A stretch of 64,000 bases of DNA from Deltaproteobacteria bacterium (GCA_003235365.1 QJWJ01000353.1:1-64000), one strand, 5' to 3'; counted from the first letter of the stretch, positions 19,283 through 30,374 are shown. Numbers and translations: made by a program. Notes: generated from the letters alone by a model not told the origin.

Positions 19283-20917
19283 GTGACACCCCGTGTGAAC
19301 CGTAGGCTCTTTCTGCGCGGCTTGGGTGGAGCGTGCGTCGCAGCCCCATTCCTCAGCTCACTCGTCGAACGTGGAGTCCTAGCAGGGTCGGCAGCCCTCC
19401 CCAGGCAGCTGATCGCAATGTTCACTCATTACGGCTGCATCACTACTCGGTTCTTTCCAGCCAAGTCACACGGAGCGCTGAGCGCGGCCGATCTCGAGTC
19501 GACGACGCTGAAGCACTTGGCTCCTCACGTCGACAAGATGCTCATGCCACGCGGCATCCGTGCCATGAACGAGTGGACGACATCGCTCGCGCGAGGGCAG
19601 GGAAACGACACCTACTTGCAGGTCGTCGGTTCGTACCTCACTTGCCAACCGGTAACGCCAAATTCCGACGACCCGTTCTCCTTCCAACAGGCCACGAAGT
19701 TCAACGCCAAACCCGTCGGTCCGTCACTGGACCATGTTATCGCCGCGCAGGTCAGTCCCGATGGACTGCCGCTGTTGCTGAACGTAGGCGGGACCCGTGA
19801 CAACGCGCAAAGCGCCATCTCGTACTCCGCGGCGGAAACGCCGTTTGCGGGGATCAGCGCCCCGCTTCAGGCGTTCCAAAACCTGACGGGGTTGTCCATG
19901 AACGGTAACGCCATGTCTCCCGACAGCTTCTTGGTAGCGCGGGGCAAGAGCGTACTCGACGTGGTGCACGACGACTTGGAGACGCTCGAGCGTTTCGACA
20001 TGAGCCGCTCAGACAGAGACAAACTCGAAGCGTGGAAGGCCCTCCTGCACGAGACGACACCCGCCCTCATCCCCCAGGGCTGCGACGGCCAGGTTGCTGG
20101 TTCTCTGATGTTGACGCAAACCACCTTCGACGCGATCGCGAGCCCGCTGGGCTCAGACGTTCTGACATCGAAAGTGACCGACAGTTTGGACGGTGCAGAC
20201 GTCTACTCGAACCTCGCGGTGCTCGCGGCGGTCTGCGGTGCCAATCCGATCATCTTACTGAAGTACCCCTCGACCTACGTGTTCAACGGCCTCGACATCA
20301 CCATCGAAAGTGCCAGCTTATCCCACCGGGGGGACAATGCCGGAATGCAGGGCGACTGCTACCCTGATGCAATTGACCACATCCTGAAGATCGACGACTT
20401 CTACACGAGAAAGTACGCTCACCTGGTGTCGCTCTTGGACAGCTTCTCGGAGGGCGACGGAACCGTGCTCGACAACACAGCCGCAGTCTGGTTTCAAGAG
20501 GTGTCGGATGGTTGTGCGCGCAATCTGAACAACCTGCCAATCGTGCAGATGGGCGGCATGGGGGGCTACTTCAAGACGGGTTGGGCGGTAAACGTCGAAG
20601 ACGGCTCGGCTGACCTGACACAGGGCAACAGCGAAGCGCAGTGCACGCCCGAAACCACGACCGAATACGACGCGCTCACCCAGGAAACCGGCACCGACCC
20701 GAGCGTCGCCAACGCACCGATCAACAAGTACTACTGCAACCTGATGAATGCGCTGGGCGTACGGGCCGGATCAGATGGCTTTCCCACACGCGGAGGGCTC
20801 GCCGAGGTCACCAAGTTCGGGATGTACGACAAGACCGAAGACTTCATCGGGGGAGGCACCAACCCGCCCATGATCCACGACCCAGGCGAGTTCAGTGCGC
20901 TGAAGGCGAACACCTGA
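19283..20917 (+). CDS. DUF1552-family secreted protein
   Basis: N-terminal NRRLFLRGLGGACVAAPFLSSL (Tat-like); LPRQLIAMFTHYGCITTRFFP; HLVSLLDSFSEGDGTVLDNTAAVWFQEVSDG. Confidence 0.75.
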   Translation: MTPRVNRRLFLRGLGGACVAAPFLSSLVERGVLAGSAALPRQLIAMFTHYGCITTRFFPAKSHGALSAADLESTTLKHLAPHVDKMLMPRGIRAMNEWTTSLARGQGNDTYLQVVGSYLTCQPVTPNSDDPFSFQQATKFNAKPVGPSLDHVIAAQVSPDGLPLLLNVGGTRDNAQSAISYSAAETPFAGISAPLQAFQNLTGLSMNGNAMSPDSFLVARGKSVLDVVHDDLETLERFDMSRSDRDKLEAWKALLHETTPALIPQGCDGQVAGSLMLTQTTFDAIASPLGSDVLTSKVTDSLDGADVYSNLAVLAAVCGANPIILLKYPSTYVFNGLDITIESASLSHRGDNAGMQGDCYPDAIDHILKIDDFYTRKYAHLVSLLDSFSEGDGTVLDNTAAVWFQEVSDGCARNLNNLPIVQMGGMGGYFKTGWAVNVEDGSADLTQGNSEAQCTPETTTEYDALTQETGTDPSVANAPINKYYCNLMNALGVRAGSDGFPTRGGLAEVTKFGMYDKTEDFIGGGTNPPMIHDPGEFSALKANT

Positions 20918-21142
20918 CGCCCCTCTGCGCTTGTCAACGAGAACCCGCAAGTCGGGTTTCGTCGGCCGCGTCACCGACGGGAGCCGTCGGGACGACACCC
21001 CCCGCCAATGCGGCACAGACCTGAGCAAGCCAAGGCTCGCAGGGGGTATAGCCGCACTGTCACGAGGTGCTTCCTGTCGCAGTAGGCATGTTTGCAGCTG
21101 CAAAGTGTACAAAGTTGGGACAGAGTTGGAACGTCGTCGCTC

Positions 21143-23269
21143 ATGCGCCATCTTACTTCCTACTTCTTGCTTCCAATTGCCGCGCTGGCCCTGCCGGCAC
21201 CGACGCTGCTGTCTTGTGAAAGCGGGCTGCCAGACGACTGGGGCGTGCGCCGAGACTCCGGACTGGAAGGCGAGTCCGACGAGAGTACTTCGTCGGATGA
21301 TGCGCCCACAACCTTCGTCGACGGGGGTCCACAACCCAACGGGACAGCGATGGACTCGGGCGAAGGGGGCTCGGTCTGTGGCAAGGGCACGTTCCTCCGC
21401 AACAACCGGTGCGTCGCTTGGAGGAATTGTGATCCAGGCAGCTATGTCGTCGAGGCAGGCTCCACCGAAGCCGATCGACGCTGCGCCGATTGTCCCACGG
21501 GGACGTTTACGGCCACCAGCAACGAAGCGGAATGCCAGCCTTGGTCGATCTGCCAACCCGGGCAGTACGTCAGTCAAGCGGGCACGGACGCGCGGAATCG
21601 TGCCTGCGAAAAGTGCCGCACCGGAACCTCGACAACGACCGCGAACGCAAAAGAATGTGTGGTGTTCGCGGAGTGTCCACCTGGAACGCTCGAACTCAGG
21701 AACGACGACGAAGTGGCGGTCGGATGCGAGACCTGCGAAACCGGAACGTACTGCGCGGGAGGTGACGCCGACATCGTGCCGTGCGAGGCCGGCGAATGGG
21801 ACGATGACGGCGACTCGTCGACGCCTTGTGTCGCACACACGGCATGCGAGCCAGGTACCTACCTGAAACAAAGCGGAGATCGGTTGCGCGACCAGCAATG
21901 TGCCGCTTGCACCGATGGCTACTTCAGCCAAGACGTCGACGCATCTGCTTGCCAGCAGTGGCAAGACTGCGCGGCGGGGACTTACATCGAGCTGGGGGGA
22001 ACGGCGAGCAACGACGTGGAATGCGCCGGCTGTGAATCAGGCTCGTACAGTACGAACACGAACGCCGATTCATGCACATCCGCGACGGACTGTCAGCCGG
22101 GTGAGTTCGTCAGCGACCCCGGAAATGCCACGACGGACCGCACTTGCAGTCCGTGTCCCGATGGGCAGTACAGCGCGACGGTCAACGCGGGATCGTGTTC
22201 GGATCCCGACGCTTGCCCAGCGGGCACCGTGGAAACCGCGCCCGCGACGGGCATGTCGGCGGCGGAGTGCGCCCCCTGTTCATCCGGAAGCTACTGCGCC
22301 GGTGGAACCTCAGCCGAAGCAGCATGCGCCGCCGGCACTTGGGATGACGACGGCGACCCCGCAACGCCCTGCGCGACGAAGACCGATTGCGTACCGGGTC
22401 AACGCATCGCATCCGAAGGAGATACGACGACCAACCGCAGCTGTTCGAATTGTGATTCGGACAACTACAGTACCAGCATCAACGCGCTCAGCTGTGATGA
22501 CTGGACCAACTGCAGCCCCGGTACCTATGCCTCCGTGGCAGGTTCGAGCACGAGCAACCGCGAGTGCAGCCCGTGCCCGAGCGGCCGTTACTCCAGCGGC
22601 AGCAACGCTGCCAGTTGCTCACCCTGGACGACGTGCTCAGCGCCGACGTTCTACCAGTCGACGGCGCCAAGCTCGACCAAGAACCGGGTTTGCACCGCGT
22701 GCCCGTCTGGCCAAATTTCCACCAGCGACAACGCCACCAGCTGCATCGTGCCAGTGTATCAGATGAGTGGCGGGCAAGTCGTCATGGAAGCTGAACACTT
22801 CCATGCGAAGACCGATGTTGCGACGGACTCCTGGGCGGTCGAGGATATCTCTGCAGCGTCAGGCGGCCAGGTGATGACGGTGGGTCCCGATGCGGCATCG
22901 GGCGGACAAGACTGGATCGACTACATGACGGTGGACACCTCACCGCATTTCGACTTCAACGTGAACTTCGATCGGACCGGCCAGTTCTGGGTTTTCGTCC
23001 GCGGCGATGCCGCCCCCGCAAGCCCGAGCAACGGCAACTCGTGCTGGAACTTCCTGGACAACGAGGTCTTCGGTATCCCCCACGAATTCCCCTCGACGAC
23101 GGGAACGTGGAGTTGGGTGAGCAGCGGTCCGCTCAACATCAACTCGACGGGACTGCACAAGGTGGGAATCTACGCGCGAGAAGATGGGTTTCGTGTGGAC
23201 AAGATCGTGATCAAGAACTCGCAGACCGCAATCAGCGGGGCTGGACCCGCCGAGAGCCCGCAACAGTAG
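21143..23269 (+). CDS. Secreted Cys-rich (TNFR/ephrin-receptor-like repeat) protein with C-terminal CBM6-like beta-sandwich
   Basis: Start at MRHLTSYFLLPIAALALPAPTLLSC; about ten C..G.Y...G....N..C..C..G..S...NA.SC repeats; C-terminal VVMEAEHFH...SGGQDWIDYMTVDTSPHFDFNVNFDRTGQFWVFVRG. Confidence 0.7.
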   Translation: MRHLTSYFLLPIAALALPAPTLLSCESGLPDDWGVRRDSGLEGESDESTSSDDAPTTFVDGGPQPNGTAMDSGEGGSVCGKGTFLRNNRCVAWRNCDPGSYVVEAGSTEADRRCADCPTGTFTATSNEAECQPWSICQPGQYVSQAGTDARNRACEKCRTGTSTTTANAKECVVFAECPPGTLELRNDDEVAVGCETCETGTYCAGGDADIVPCEAGEWDDDGDSSTPCVAHTACEPGTYLKQSGDRLRDQQCAACTDGYFSQDVDASACQQWQDCAAGTYIELGGTASNDVECAGCESGSYSTNTNADSCTSATDCQPGEFVSDPGNATTDRTCSPCPDGQYSATVNAGSCSDPDACPAGTVETAPATGMSAAECAPCSSGSYCAGGTSAEAACAAGTWDDDGDPATPCATKTDCVPGQRIASEGDTTTNRSCSNCDSDNYSTSINALSCDDWTNCSPGTYASVAGSSTSNRECSPCPSGRYSSGSNAASCSPWTTCSAPTFYQSTAPSSTKNRVCTACPSGQISTSDNATSCIVPVYQMSGGQVVMEAEHFHAKTDVATDSWAVEDISAASGGQVMTVGPDAASGGQDWIDYMTVDTSPHFDFNVNFDRTGQFWVFVRGDAAPASPSNGNSCWNFLDNEVFGIPHEFPSTTGTWSWVSSGPLNINSTGLHKVGIYAREDGFRVDKIVIKNSQTAISGAGPAESPQQ

Positions 23270-23782
23270 CCAAGGCGCGCCGCGGGTCGTTCATGGTGAA
23301 CGGCCAGTGTCGTTCAACGAGACTCGGGTACGCGTCTGCGGGGGCTCATCGACGACGGTCGGTCCTTCGTCGAGGCCAGCGAACCACCGGCACCGTCCCT
23401 CGGCGCCGTGGCAACGACTCTTTGGCTAATCGGATTCGGGGGACTGGGTAATGGTTTGAGGGAGGAATCAGTTGCCGTCTCCGACGGCGACCAAGCCGTG
23501 CCTTGCCCAGCAAGAATTGGAACCACAACTTAGCGCGTCTGAGTAACACCCCAACGAGGTCCACGAGAACACTCGCCGGCCACCGAGCTGTTGCACCACC
23601 AGCGATGGCCGCAAGCAACGAACGCGTGGCAGCTTTGGCTAGCGGCCCGACGTAGATGAGCAAAGTGAGCAACATCACTGTTGGGCACGAGATCCGTTGA
23701 GACGTTTTGATCGCGTCGCCAGACTGCGCCACGTCCTCAGCTCGTCCAGCGAGACGTGCGTCGGACGACTGGAGGCGTAGTC

Positions 23783-25489
23783 ATGAAAGCCCGCAATCTT
23801 GGAATCGGGGTTGTATGCCGAACAGTGACGTCAGTTCGTCGCAGCACTGTGCTGCAGCTGGCCTTCGTGTTGCTGTGTTGTGCCTGTCGAAGTGAGAGTC
23901 TCAGCATTGGGTCCAATCCATCGCGCGAGGAGGCACCAGCGATGGGGGACAGCCCAGCGAGCACCAAACCCGTTGGGCAAGGAACTGAGCCAACGGCACC
24001 CAAGCGTCGGCTTGGCCACTTACCGCCACCATACCCGCCAGGCCGCTGGCGACTCGCGTCCAGCGACGAGCTGGAGCTCACGACGGTTTGGGCTTCCCAC
24101 ATTCTGATACGCCACACCGACGCCGAATCCAAACAAGCGCCGCTCACCCTCATGGAGTGGAGCCTCCACCGGCAGCCATCAAAGCGACCGTGGCAGCAAG
24201 CGCTCACCCTGGCCCAAGATCTGGAGCGGCGCCTGCGAGAGAAGCCAGGCGACTTCAACGAAATCGCGACCCATCACTCCGAGGATCCCGCAACGCGCGC
24301 CAACGGCGGACAGTTGGGAGCCATGTCCGCCGTCGACTTGTCGGTCTGGCCCGAAGTGCTCGACGCGTTGGCCGCCATTGAGCCTGGTGAGATCTCGAAG
24401 GTCGTCGAAACCGAGTCTGGATTCCACATCTTCCGGCGCGATCCGCCTCCGGAGTCGGAAAGTCTCGCCGGACGCCACATCGTGCTCGGACATGACGACG
24501 TACCCGGACTGCGGCTCACACATCGCACGGACCGCGCTCCTGTCGCGAGGAGCCACGATGAAGCCGCGACCTTGGCTCTCGAGCTCGTTCAACAGCTGAA
24601 CGAGGACCCGGCAAGGTTTGCTCAACTCGTCGAGGCCTATTCCGACTCGGAAGACTCCCTACGCGGGGGTGATCTCGGTGTGTGGTCCAATCAAGAACGA
24701 ACGAACTTCCGCCTCGAGCTTCTGGCCATGGCGAAATTGGACATAGCGCAGGTCTCCTCTCCCATCGAAACGCAGCTGGGTATTCAGATCCTGGTGAGGG
24801 ACCCCGCGAGTGAACGCACGGAGCTGGGGGCATCGGTTTTGAGTTTGCCCTACGCCGCGAGCGCAGCAGCTAGCGACTCACCCCTACCCAGCCTGGAGCA
24901 AGCCCAGAAGAAAGCTGAAGAGGTTCGCTCGATCTTGCTGCGAGATCCCTCACAGCTGTCAGCATTTCAACAGGCCTATTGCTGTCTGGAGGCGCAACGC
25001 TGGGCGCCGGGTCGTGCACCACCTGGCGCCCTTCCCGCTCTACAAAAGGTGGCGGTCGGACAGTTCACGCCCGTGGTCAGGACGGCATCGGCGCTGATCA
25101 TCGCGCGTCGTCTCGACTTGGCAGACGTCCCTCCGCGCCAACCAACTAGATTGACCATTCCGACTCCGCTGGGACCTCAACTCGGGCGCCTCGTGCGAAG
25201 TACACAGCCTGCGGCCCTCGCTCGATTCTGCCGAGAGTTCGCCCCTGCTGCCCAGGCTCGACTGGACCTGGGCAGTCAACTCGCCGAACCATTCGCCGAA
25301 GTGCACGCTCGGCTGGCTACCGCTTTCGAGGGGGTGCACGAACCGAGTGCCAACGAGGTGTTGATGAACGAAGCTTTCGAGCGGCTGCGCGAGCTGCTCG
25401 GCGAAGCGAGATACGCTCAGTATCGCCGCTTGTTGGACGACCGCATCGAAGCGAAAGTGTTCGGCTTGACCGCAGGAGCCATCAGGTGA
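23783..25489 (+). CDS. PpiC-type (parvulin) peptidyl-prolyl isomerase lipoprotein, two rotamase-like segments
   Basis: Lipobox FVLLCCACRSE; WASHILIRHTDAE...FNEIATHHSEDPATRANGGQLGAM...SGFHIFRRDPP and second GRHIVLGH...FAQLVEAYSDSEDSLRGGDLG...LGIQILVRD. Confidence 0.85.
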   Translation: MKARNLGIGVVCRTVTSVRRSTVLQLAFVLLCCACRSESLSIGSNPSREEAPAMGDSPASTKPVGQGTEPTAPKRRLGHLPPPYPPGRWRLASSDELELTTVWASHILIRHTDAESKQAPLTLMEWSLHRQPSKRPWQQALTLAQDLERRLREKPGDFNEIATHHSEDPATRANGGQLGAMSAVDLSVWPEVLDALAAIEPGEISKVVETESGFHIFRRDPPPESESLAGRHIVLGHDDVPGLRLTHRTDRAPVARSHDEAATLALELVQQLNEDPARFAQLVEAYSDSEDSLRGGDLGVWSNQERTNFRLELLAMAKLDIAQVSSPIETQLGIQILVRDPASERTELGASVLSLPYAASAAASDSPLPSLEQAQKKAEEVRSILLRDPSQLSAFQQAYCCLEAQRWAPGRAPPGALPALQKVAVGQFTPVVRTASALIIARRLDLADVPPRQPTRLTIPTPLGPQLGRLVRSTQPAALARFCREFAPAAQARLDLGSQLAEPFAEVHARLATAFEGVHEPSANEVLMNEAFERLRELLGEARYAQYRRLLDDRIEAKVFGLTAGAIR

Positions 25490-27723
25490 ACGGGCGAACG
25501 CTCATTGGGGCAATACTCGCGCTGATTGCCGTGGGCATCGTCTACTGGGCGTGGCCTGAAGACGACGCCGTTCACCCGCACACGTCCGAGCTCTCCGTCG
25601 ATCCACGACCCGACGAACGGGAGCAACGCGTTCCCACCATTCAACGCTGGGAACGTTCGTCAACGGAGACCCACGACGGCTTCTCCGGTCGCATAACGGC
25701 GACGAACGGCAGGGCACTCACTGCGAGTGTTTGTGTGACGTCCGAACCGACGCGTGGAGACGATGTACCGTGTGTGAACACCAATGCAGCTGGCGAGTAC
25801 GAACTGCACCTCACATCCGGTTTTGTCTACACCGTCTCGGCATCCGCACCAGGCCACATCGCTTCCTCCCGCCGAGTCGTCGCGTCCGCTCCGGCCCTCG
25901 ACTTCGTGCTCGAGGCGGGCGGTAATCTCATACGCGGAATCGTGCTCGACGCGACCGGCGGAACCATCGCAGGTGCGCTCGTCTCCGCCGCGGCTGGAGG
26001 AATGAGCCCCCTGGGGCGCACGCTCTCCGACACCGAAGGACGGTTCGAGCTACGTGCCGCAGCAGCCATGGTCGATCTGACCGCGACAGCGCCGGGCTAC
26101 GCCTTGGCCCAACTCGAGCTGGTTTCACCAGCGGACGACGTCCACCTGGTCATGGCCCCAGGCGCCGTCTTGACAGGAAGGGTCCTTCACGCCGACACGA
26201 AACACGGTGTGGCTGGCGCCAGCGTGACGATTCGAGCGCGCGACGGTGTCTTGGCGAGGATCCCCCCAGCCGCAACGGGCGATGACGGACGATTCCGAGT
26301 CACTGGCGTCCCCGCTGGCGCGTACGAACTCACTGCAACGGCGGATCAGCTCATCAGCCAGCCTCAATTCGCACGAGTAGCTGTCGCGAGTGAATCCCCA
26401 GCGATCGTCCTCGAGCTGGCACCCGCGGCGCGGGTCGAGGCCAACCTGATGGTAGGCGATGAGCCCTGCCAACACGGCACTGTGAATCTCGTGGGAGCCG
26501 CGTCCGTCGCTGCCGACGTCGAGGAAGGGACTGCAGTGCTCCCCGCCGTCCGGGGGGGGCGGTACAACGTGCAAGCATACTGTGAACGGGGTGGCTTCGC
26601 GCGATACGAACTCGACGTACCCCAACGTGGCCTGGTGCATCCAGTCTGGCGAATGGATCCTAGCTTCGAACTGAAGGGTCGCGTCGCCACGACGTCCGGT
26701 ACTGGCGTCGCTGGCGTTTCCGTCCAGTGCATGCCCACGGGCTCCGCCGCTGCAACGCCGCCCCCCGTGCCTCCCTGCACCACGGGCGCCGATGGCGACT
26801 TCGCCTGCCACGGCTTCCACGCAGGGCGCTATCGGTGCGCCGCTGAGCTCACGAAGCCCGAATCCGCGATTGACGTCGAGCTACCCACCGATGATGTCGT
26901 CACACTGGTGCTCGAACCCCGCGCGACCATACGCGTAGACCTCGGCGCTGCGGTGGCGGGGGCCACAATCGTCGCAACCGATGAAGCGGGGATACGCCGC
27001 TACGCACGCAGCGCCGGGGGCGCCTGGTTCGCTTTCCACAACCTACCCCTCGGCGTCTACGAGGTCGGCACGGGCCAGACACCGAACCAGGCCAGCGTAA
27101 ACCTGACGACGGCTGGCCAAGTCGCAGAAGTCGCGCTTCGACCGGAGCTCGGCCTGCTTTCGGGGCAGGTACTCGACGCAGCGGGGATGCCAGTCGTCGA
27201 AGCCTGGGTGCAAGTCCAACCACAAAGTGACGGAGCAGCGGCGGTTCCACCAGCGCTCACCGACGACGATGGTCAGTTCGAATTTCGTTCCATCGCCGTT
27301 GGGATCTACTCGGCAATGGTAACGAGTCCACTGGGCGAAGCGTCGCTTACGGACTTTGAAACCGGCACGCCCAGAGTACTGACTCTCCGGGGATATGGCT
27401 CCGTCGGTGGAAGCGTGGTCGACACCGACGGCAATCCGGTCTCGGAGTTCGTCGTCTCGTACGCAGACCAGGAGAAGATGGAGGTCCAGAGGGTATCCGA
27501 CGCCCAAGGACGGTGGTCCCTACCCTGGCTGAAGGCGGGAAACTGGAAAATCAGCGTTCGCGGAGACGCCGGCAGTGCTGAACAGTCAGTGAAGATCCAA
27601 CCGGCGACGCGAGCGGAATTGCACTTCACGCTGAGTTCATTGGGTGGGACCCAGAACGATCAAGAGCCCACCGTAGACTCTGACACGACGTCAGGCGAAG
27701 AAGCGGAGGCGCGCGGTGGCTGA
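25486..27723 (+). CDS. Protein with multiple carboxypeptidase-regulatory-like (CarboxypepD_reg) domains and N-terminal membrane anchor
   Basis: GTG start overlapping upstream TGA; TM AILALIAVGIVYWAW; repeated GGTIAGALVSA...DTEGRFELR / AGVSVQC...GADGDFACHGFHAGRY-type units. Confidence 0.7.
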   Translation: MNGRTLIGAILALIAVGIVYWAWPEDDAVHPHTSELSVDPRPDEREQRVPTIQRWERSSTETHDGFSGRITATNGRALTASVCVTSEPTRGDDVPCVNTNAAGEYELHLTSGFVYTVSASAPGHIASSRRVVASAPALDFVLEAGGNLIRGIVLDATGGTIAGALVSAAAGGMSPLGRTLSDTEGRFELRAAAAMVDLTATAPGYALAQLELVSPADDVHLVMAPGAVLTGRVLHADTKHGVAGASVTIRARDGVLARIPPAATGDDGRFRVTGVPAGAYELTATADQLISQPQFARVAVASESPAIVLELAPAARVEANLMVGDEPCQHGTVNLVGAASVAADVEEGTAVLPAVRGGRYNVQAYCERGGFARYELDVPQRGLVHPVWRMDPSFELKGRVATTSGTGVAGVSVQCMPTGSAAATPPPVPPCTTGADGDFACHGFHAGRYRCAAELTKPESAIDVELPTDDVVTLVLEPRATIRVDLGAAVAGATIVATDEAGIRRYARSAGGAWFAFHNLPLGVYEVGTGQTPNQASVNLTTAGQVAEVALRPELGLLSGQVLDAAGMPVVEAWVQVQPQSDGAAAVPPALTDDDGQFEFRSIAVGIYSAMVTSPLGEASLTDFETGTPRVLTLRGYGSVGGSVVDTDGNPVSEFVVSYADQEKMEVQRVSDAQGRWSLPWLKAGNWKISVRGDAGSAEQSVKIQPATRAELHFTLSSLGGTQNDQEPTVDSDTTSGEEAEARGG

Positions 27724-28903
27724 GCTCTTACTCGAACTGATGAACGAACGAGCGTTGCGTATTGGGCTTCTCGGCTTGTTCATGCGCAGCCTGCCCTTCG
27801 CCGTATACGTTTGCCAGTCCACCACGCGCCATTGGTTGGTCAAGGTCGGGGCGGTGCTGACCTGTACCTTGCTCGCGTTCGTCAGCGAGTGGAGCGCTGC
27901 TCACCTGTGGGTGATGGGCACCCTGCTCTACTTCGCCGTGGCCAGTGCAGGAACGTGGTGGCTAGAAGCCAAGTATCGCGAAGGAAACATCACCGGGGGC
28001 GCCCTCTTCGTGATCTGCGCCGCTGCTTTCCTCCTCGTTCCTTCATTGTGGCTGGCGGGGGCAGCCGAGCTCATGGTCCTCAGCGTCGGTTGGGAACTGT
28101 GCTTCGCCAGCTACAGCTACTGCCGGGATGCCAACGCCCGGGGCACTGGCAAGCTCGCGAGTCTGAAGGACTGCCTGTTCTTCATGATGGTCAATCCGGT
28201 GCTAGTGTACCCGGAGCGTTGCGCCTCAGGAGGGGATGCAACTCGGCTTCAGGGGTTGGTCCTGGCCGCCGTCGGCGCTGCCGGCTTCCTGATGGGCACC
28301 ACGCTATTAGTACCGCTCCTCGGCGCGGTAACCCCACTCACTGAGCAACTTGGTGGGCTGCGTCACCTTCTCTACTCCGTGCTCGGACTCGGGATCATGC
28401 GATTCGTCTGTGCCTATTTCGTCCAGGCGGGAGGTGTCAACTACCGCATCGGGATCATGCGAAGTCTGGGTTACGCCGTCCCCGACTCGTTCAACTACCC
28501 GTTCTTGTCTACGAGTCCAACCGACTTTTGGCGTCGGTGGAACGCCTACGTTCTGAACTGGCTCAAGCGCTACGTTTACCGTCCACTGACTCGGGCCAGC
28601 GCGTTCCGCAGACTGGGCGCTTTGAGCCTGGCTGCGGCAGTGCTCGTCACGTTCGTTGCCAGTGGCTTCCTGCACGAACTGCCCGCCTATGCTCGGCACG
28701 CGCGGTGGGTAGGGCACTTCGCTGCCCAGTTCACACTGGTAGCCGTCGGAACCGTACTTTGGCTGGGCGTCGACCGCTGGTTGAAGAGCCAGGGTCGACG
28801 CGCAAAGGGCGTGCGGCAAGCGCACGTTCGAACCGTTCGCGATTGGTTCGCCAGGGCGGTCATCGTCGGCGGCATGCTCACAATGCCATTGGTATGGGGG
28901 TGA
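27716..28903 (+). CDS. MBOAT-family membrane-bound O-acyltransferase
   Basis: Multiple TM segments; NYPFLSTSPTDFWRRWNAYVLNWLKRYVYRPL and FVASGFLHELPAYA (catalytic His region); start overlaps upstream gene. Confidence 0.75.
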   Translation: MAELLLELMNERALRIGLLGLFMRSLPFAVYVCQSTTRHWLVKVGAVLTCTLLAFVSEWSAAHLWVMGTLLYFAVASAGTWWLEAKYREGNITGGALFVICAAAFLLVPSLWLAGAAELMVLSVGWELCFASYSYCRDANARGTGKLASLKDCLFFMMVNPVLVYPERCASGGDATRLQGLVLAAVGAAGFLMGTTLLVPLLGAVTPLTEQLGGLRHLLYSVLGLGIMRFVCAYFVQAGGVNYRIGIMRSLGYAVPDSFNYPFLSTSPTDFWRRWNAYVLNWLKRYVYRPLTRASAFRRLGALSLAAAVLVTFVASGFLHELPAYARHARWVGHFAAQFTLVAVGTVLWLGVDRWLKSQGRRAKGVRQAHVRTVRDWFARAVIVGGMLTMPLVWG

Positions 28904-28908
28904 GAGCA

Positions 28909-30255
28909 ATGCAAGCCGCAACACAACCGCCTCTCGTCGGCCCCACGTCCCCACAGGAATGCACACCATATCCACACGCCACAAAGCTGAGAGCGGAACG
29001 TCGCAGGATCGAAACACCATCGATCGAGAAGAGTTCTGCCCTTCGCTTCGACGCACTGCGAATAGCGCTCGGCCTGGCATTGGTCGTTCACTTTGTTAAA
29101 CAACTCCCACACACTCCAGCTCTCGTCGCACAAGGCGGGCTCTTCGCGCCCGAGCTGAGCACCTACCTCACCGGCCCCGGGCTGGCCTGGGGCGTATCGT
29201 TCTCAGAGTTGACACCAACCCACGTCCGGATCTGGTTTGGCGTCGCGCTGGCGCTCTGTTGTGCAATCGCGTTGGGGTGGAGGACGCGACTGTGTGCGGC
29301 TGCCTTGCTGGCGATGTGCACCGAAACTTACTGGGGTATCTACCCGGCCACGCTTCGAGACGACCAAATTGCCTGTGTCACCGCTGCGTGGTTGATGCTG
29401 TTCCCCTTTGGACGGACTCTCCAGCTGTGGCGCCTATCCAATCGGGAGTCATGGCGCCAACACTGGGCCGAGTCCTCCCGGCTGTCGATACCCCGCGGCA
29501 CACGGCTCGTATTCGCGGTCCAGTTGCTACTCGTGGAGTTCCAAGTCCTGGTGCTTCCAACCGTCCGCGATGGGACGTGGTTACCGCTGTTCGGGTGGGT
29601 GATGCTGATCGCCGCGGCGCGACTGAGTTCGCACCGCTTCTCGATCTCCCTTGCGCTGGCGCTCACACTTGCCCTGCACGTCGGGTTCTACATTGAGACC
29701 GAAATGCTTCTGGCGAGCGTCGCGCTGTTTTGTGCATTTGCGTTCGTGTTGACCGTCAACGGCTCAATCGCGATTAGCCCCACCCCCAAAGTCGGCGCCG
29801 GAATCGCTCTGGCGGGGGTGCTCAGCTTGGTGCAAACGCTGTGCGCGACGTCCTCGGCATTCCACTGGCAGCGTCCGTTCTTCGTCACTTCCCGGATACT
29901 CGCAGACTTGGGCATGGCGCCTCCCGCCTCCGTGCTTCTCGGGACTCGAGGCGCGACTGCACAGATTCATAGACTCTCACCCGAAAGCACCATTCCGGAA
30001 ACTCCCCCCGACACTCTTCGTGACCGTGCGGTGTTGGCAGTCGCATCTGCGCCGGAAAGCGAACGAATGACGCGCCTGCGATCGACTGTCGCGGGACGGT
30101 ACGCCAATGCGTATTGCTCACGCCACCCGCACTTCGACGGTTCGGCTCAATTGGTAGCCCTCGATCGCCAGCGGGAGCTGCCACTGGCGTGGTTCGCCTG
30201 TTTGCGGTCACGCCCCTCCGACGTGGTCTTGCTACGTCCCAACGGCGCGAACTGA
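28909..30255 (+). CDS. HTTM-domain (vitamin-K-dependent-gamma-carboxylase-like) membrane protein
   Basis: FDALRIALGLALVVHFVKQLPH...VRIWFGVALALCCAIALGWRTRLCAAALL...LRDDQIACVTAAWLMLFPFGRTLQ; multiple TM helices; start chosen at MQAATQPP. Confidence 0.6.
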   Translation: MQAATQPPLVGPTSPQECTPYPHATKLRAERRRIETPSIEKSSALRFDALRIALGLALVVHFVKQLPHTPALVAQGGLFAPELSTYLTGPGLAWGVSFSELTPTHVRIWFGVALALCCAIALGWRTRLCAAALLAMCTETYWGIYPATLRDDQIACVTAAWLMLFPFGRTLQLWRLSNRESWRQHWAESSRLSIPRGTRLVFAVQLLLVEFQVLVLPTVRDGTWLPLFGWVMLIAAARLSSHRFSISLALALTLALHVGFYIETEMLLASVALFCAFAFVLTVNGSIAISPTPKVGAGIALAGVLSLVQTLCATSSAFHWQRPFFVTSRILADLGMAPPASVLLGTRGATAQIHRLSPESTIPETPPDTLRDRAVLAVASAPESERMTRLRSTVAGRYANAYCSRHPHFDGSAQLVALDRQRELPLAWFACLRSRPSDVVLLRPNGAN

Positions 30256-30374
30256 ATCCCTACGGCAACAGCTCGCGCGAATGACCTGCACCGCGGAGAC
30301 CGACTCGACATCCGCCTCAGATTTCGTGGGCAACGCCCACGGGAGACACATCGAAAACATCAAGGAGAATCAAG

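Noticed and set aside
20918-21142. Possible riboswitch/structured leader upstream of the Cys-rich protein (hairpin aacccg-caag-tcgggtt)
   Set aside because: Could not match consensus elements of cobalamin, c-di-GMP or glycine riboswitches; one simple hairpin only.
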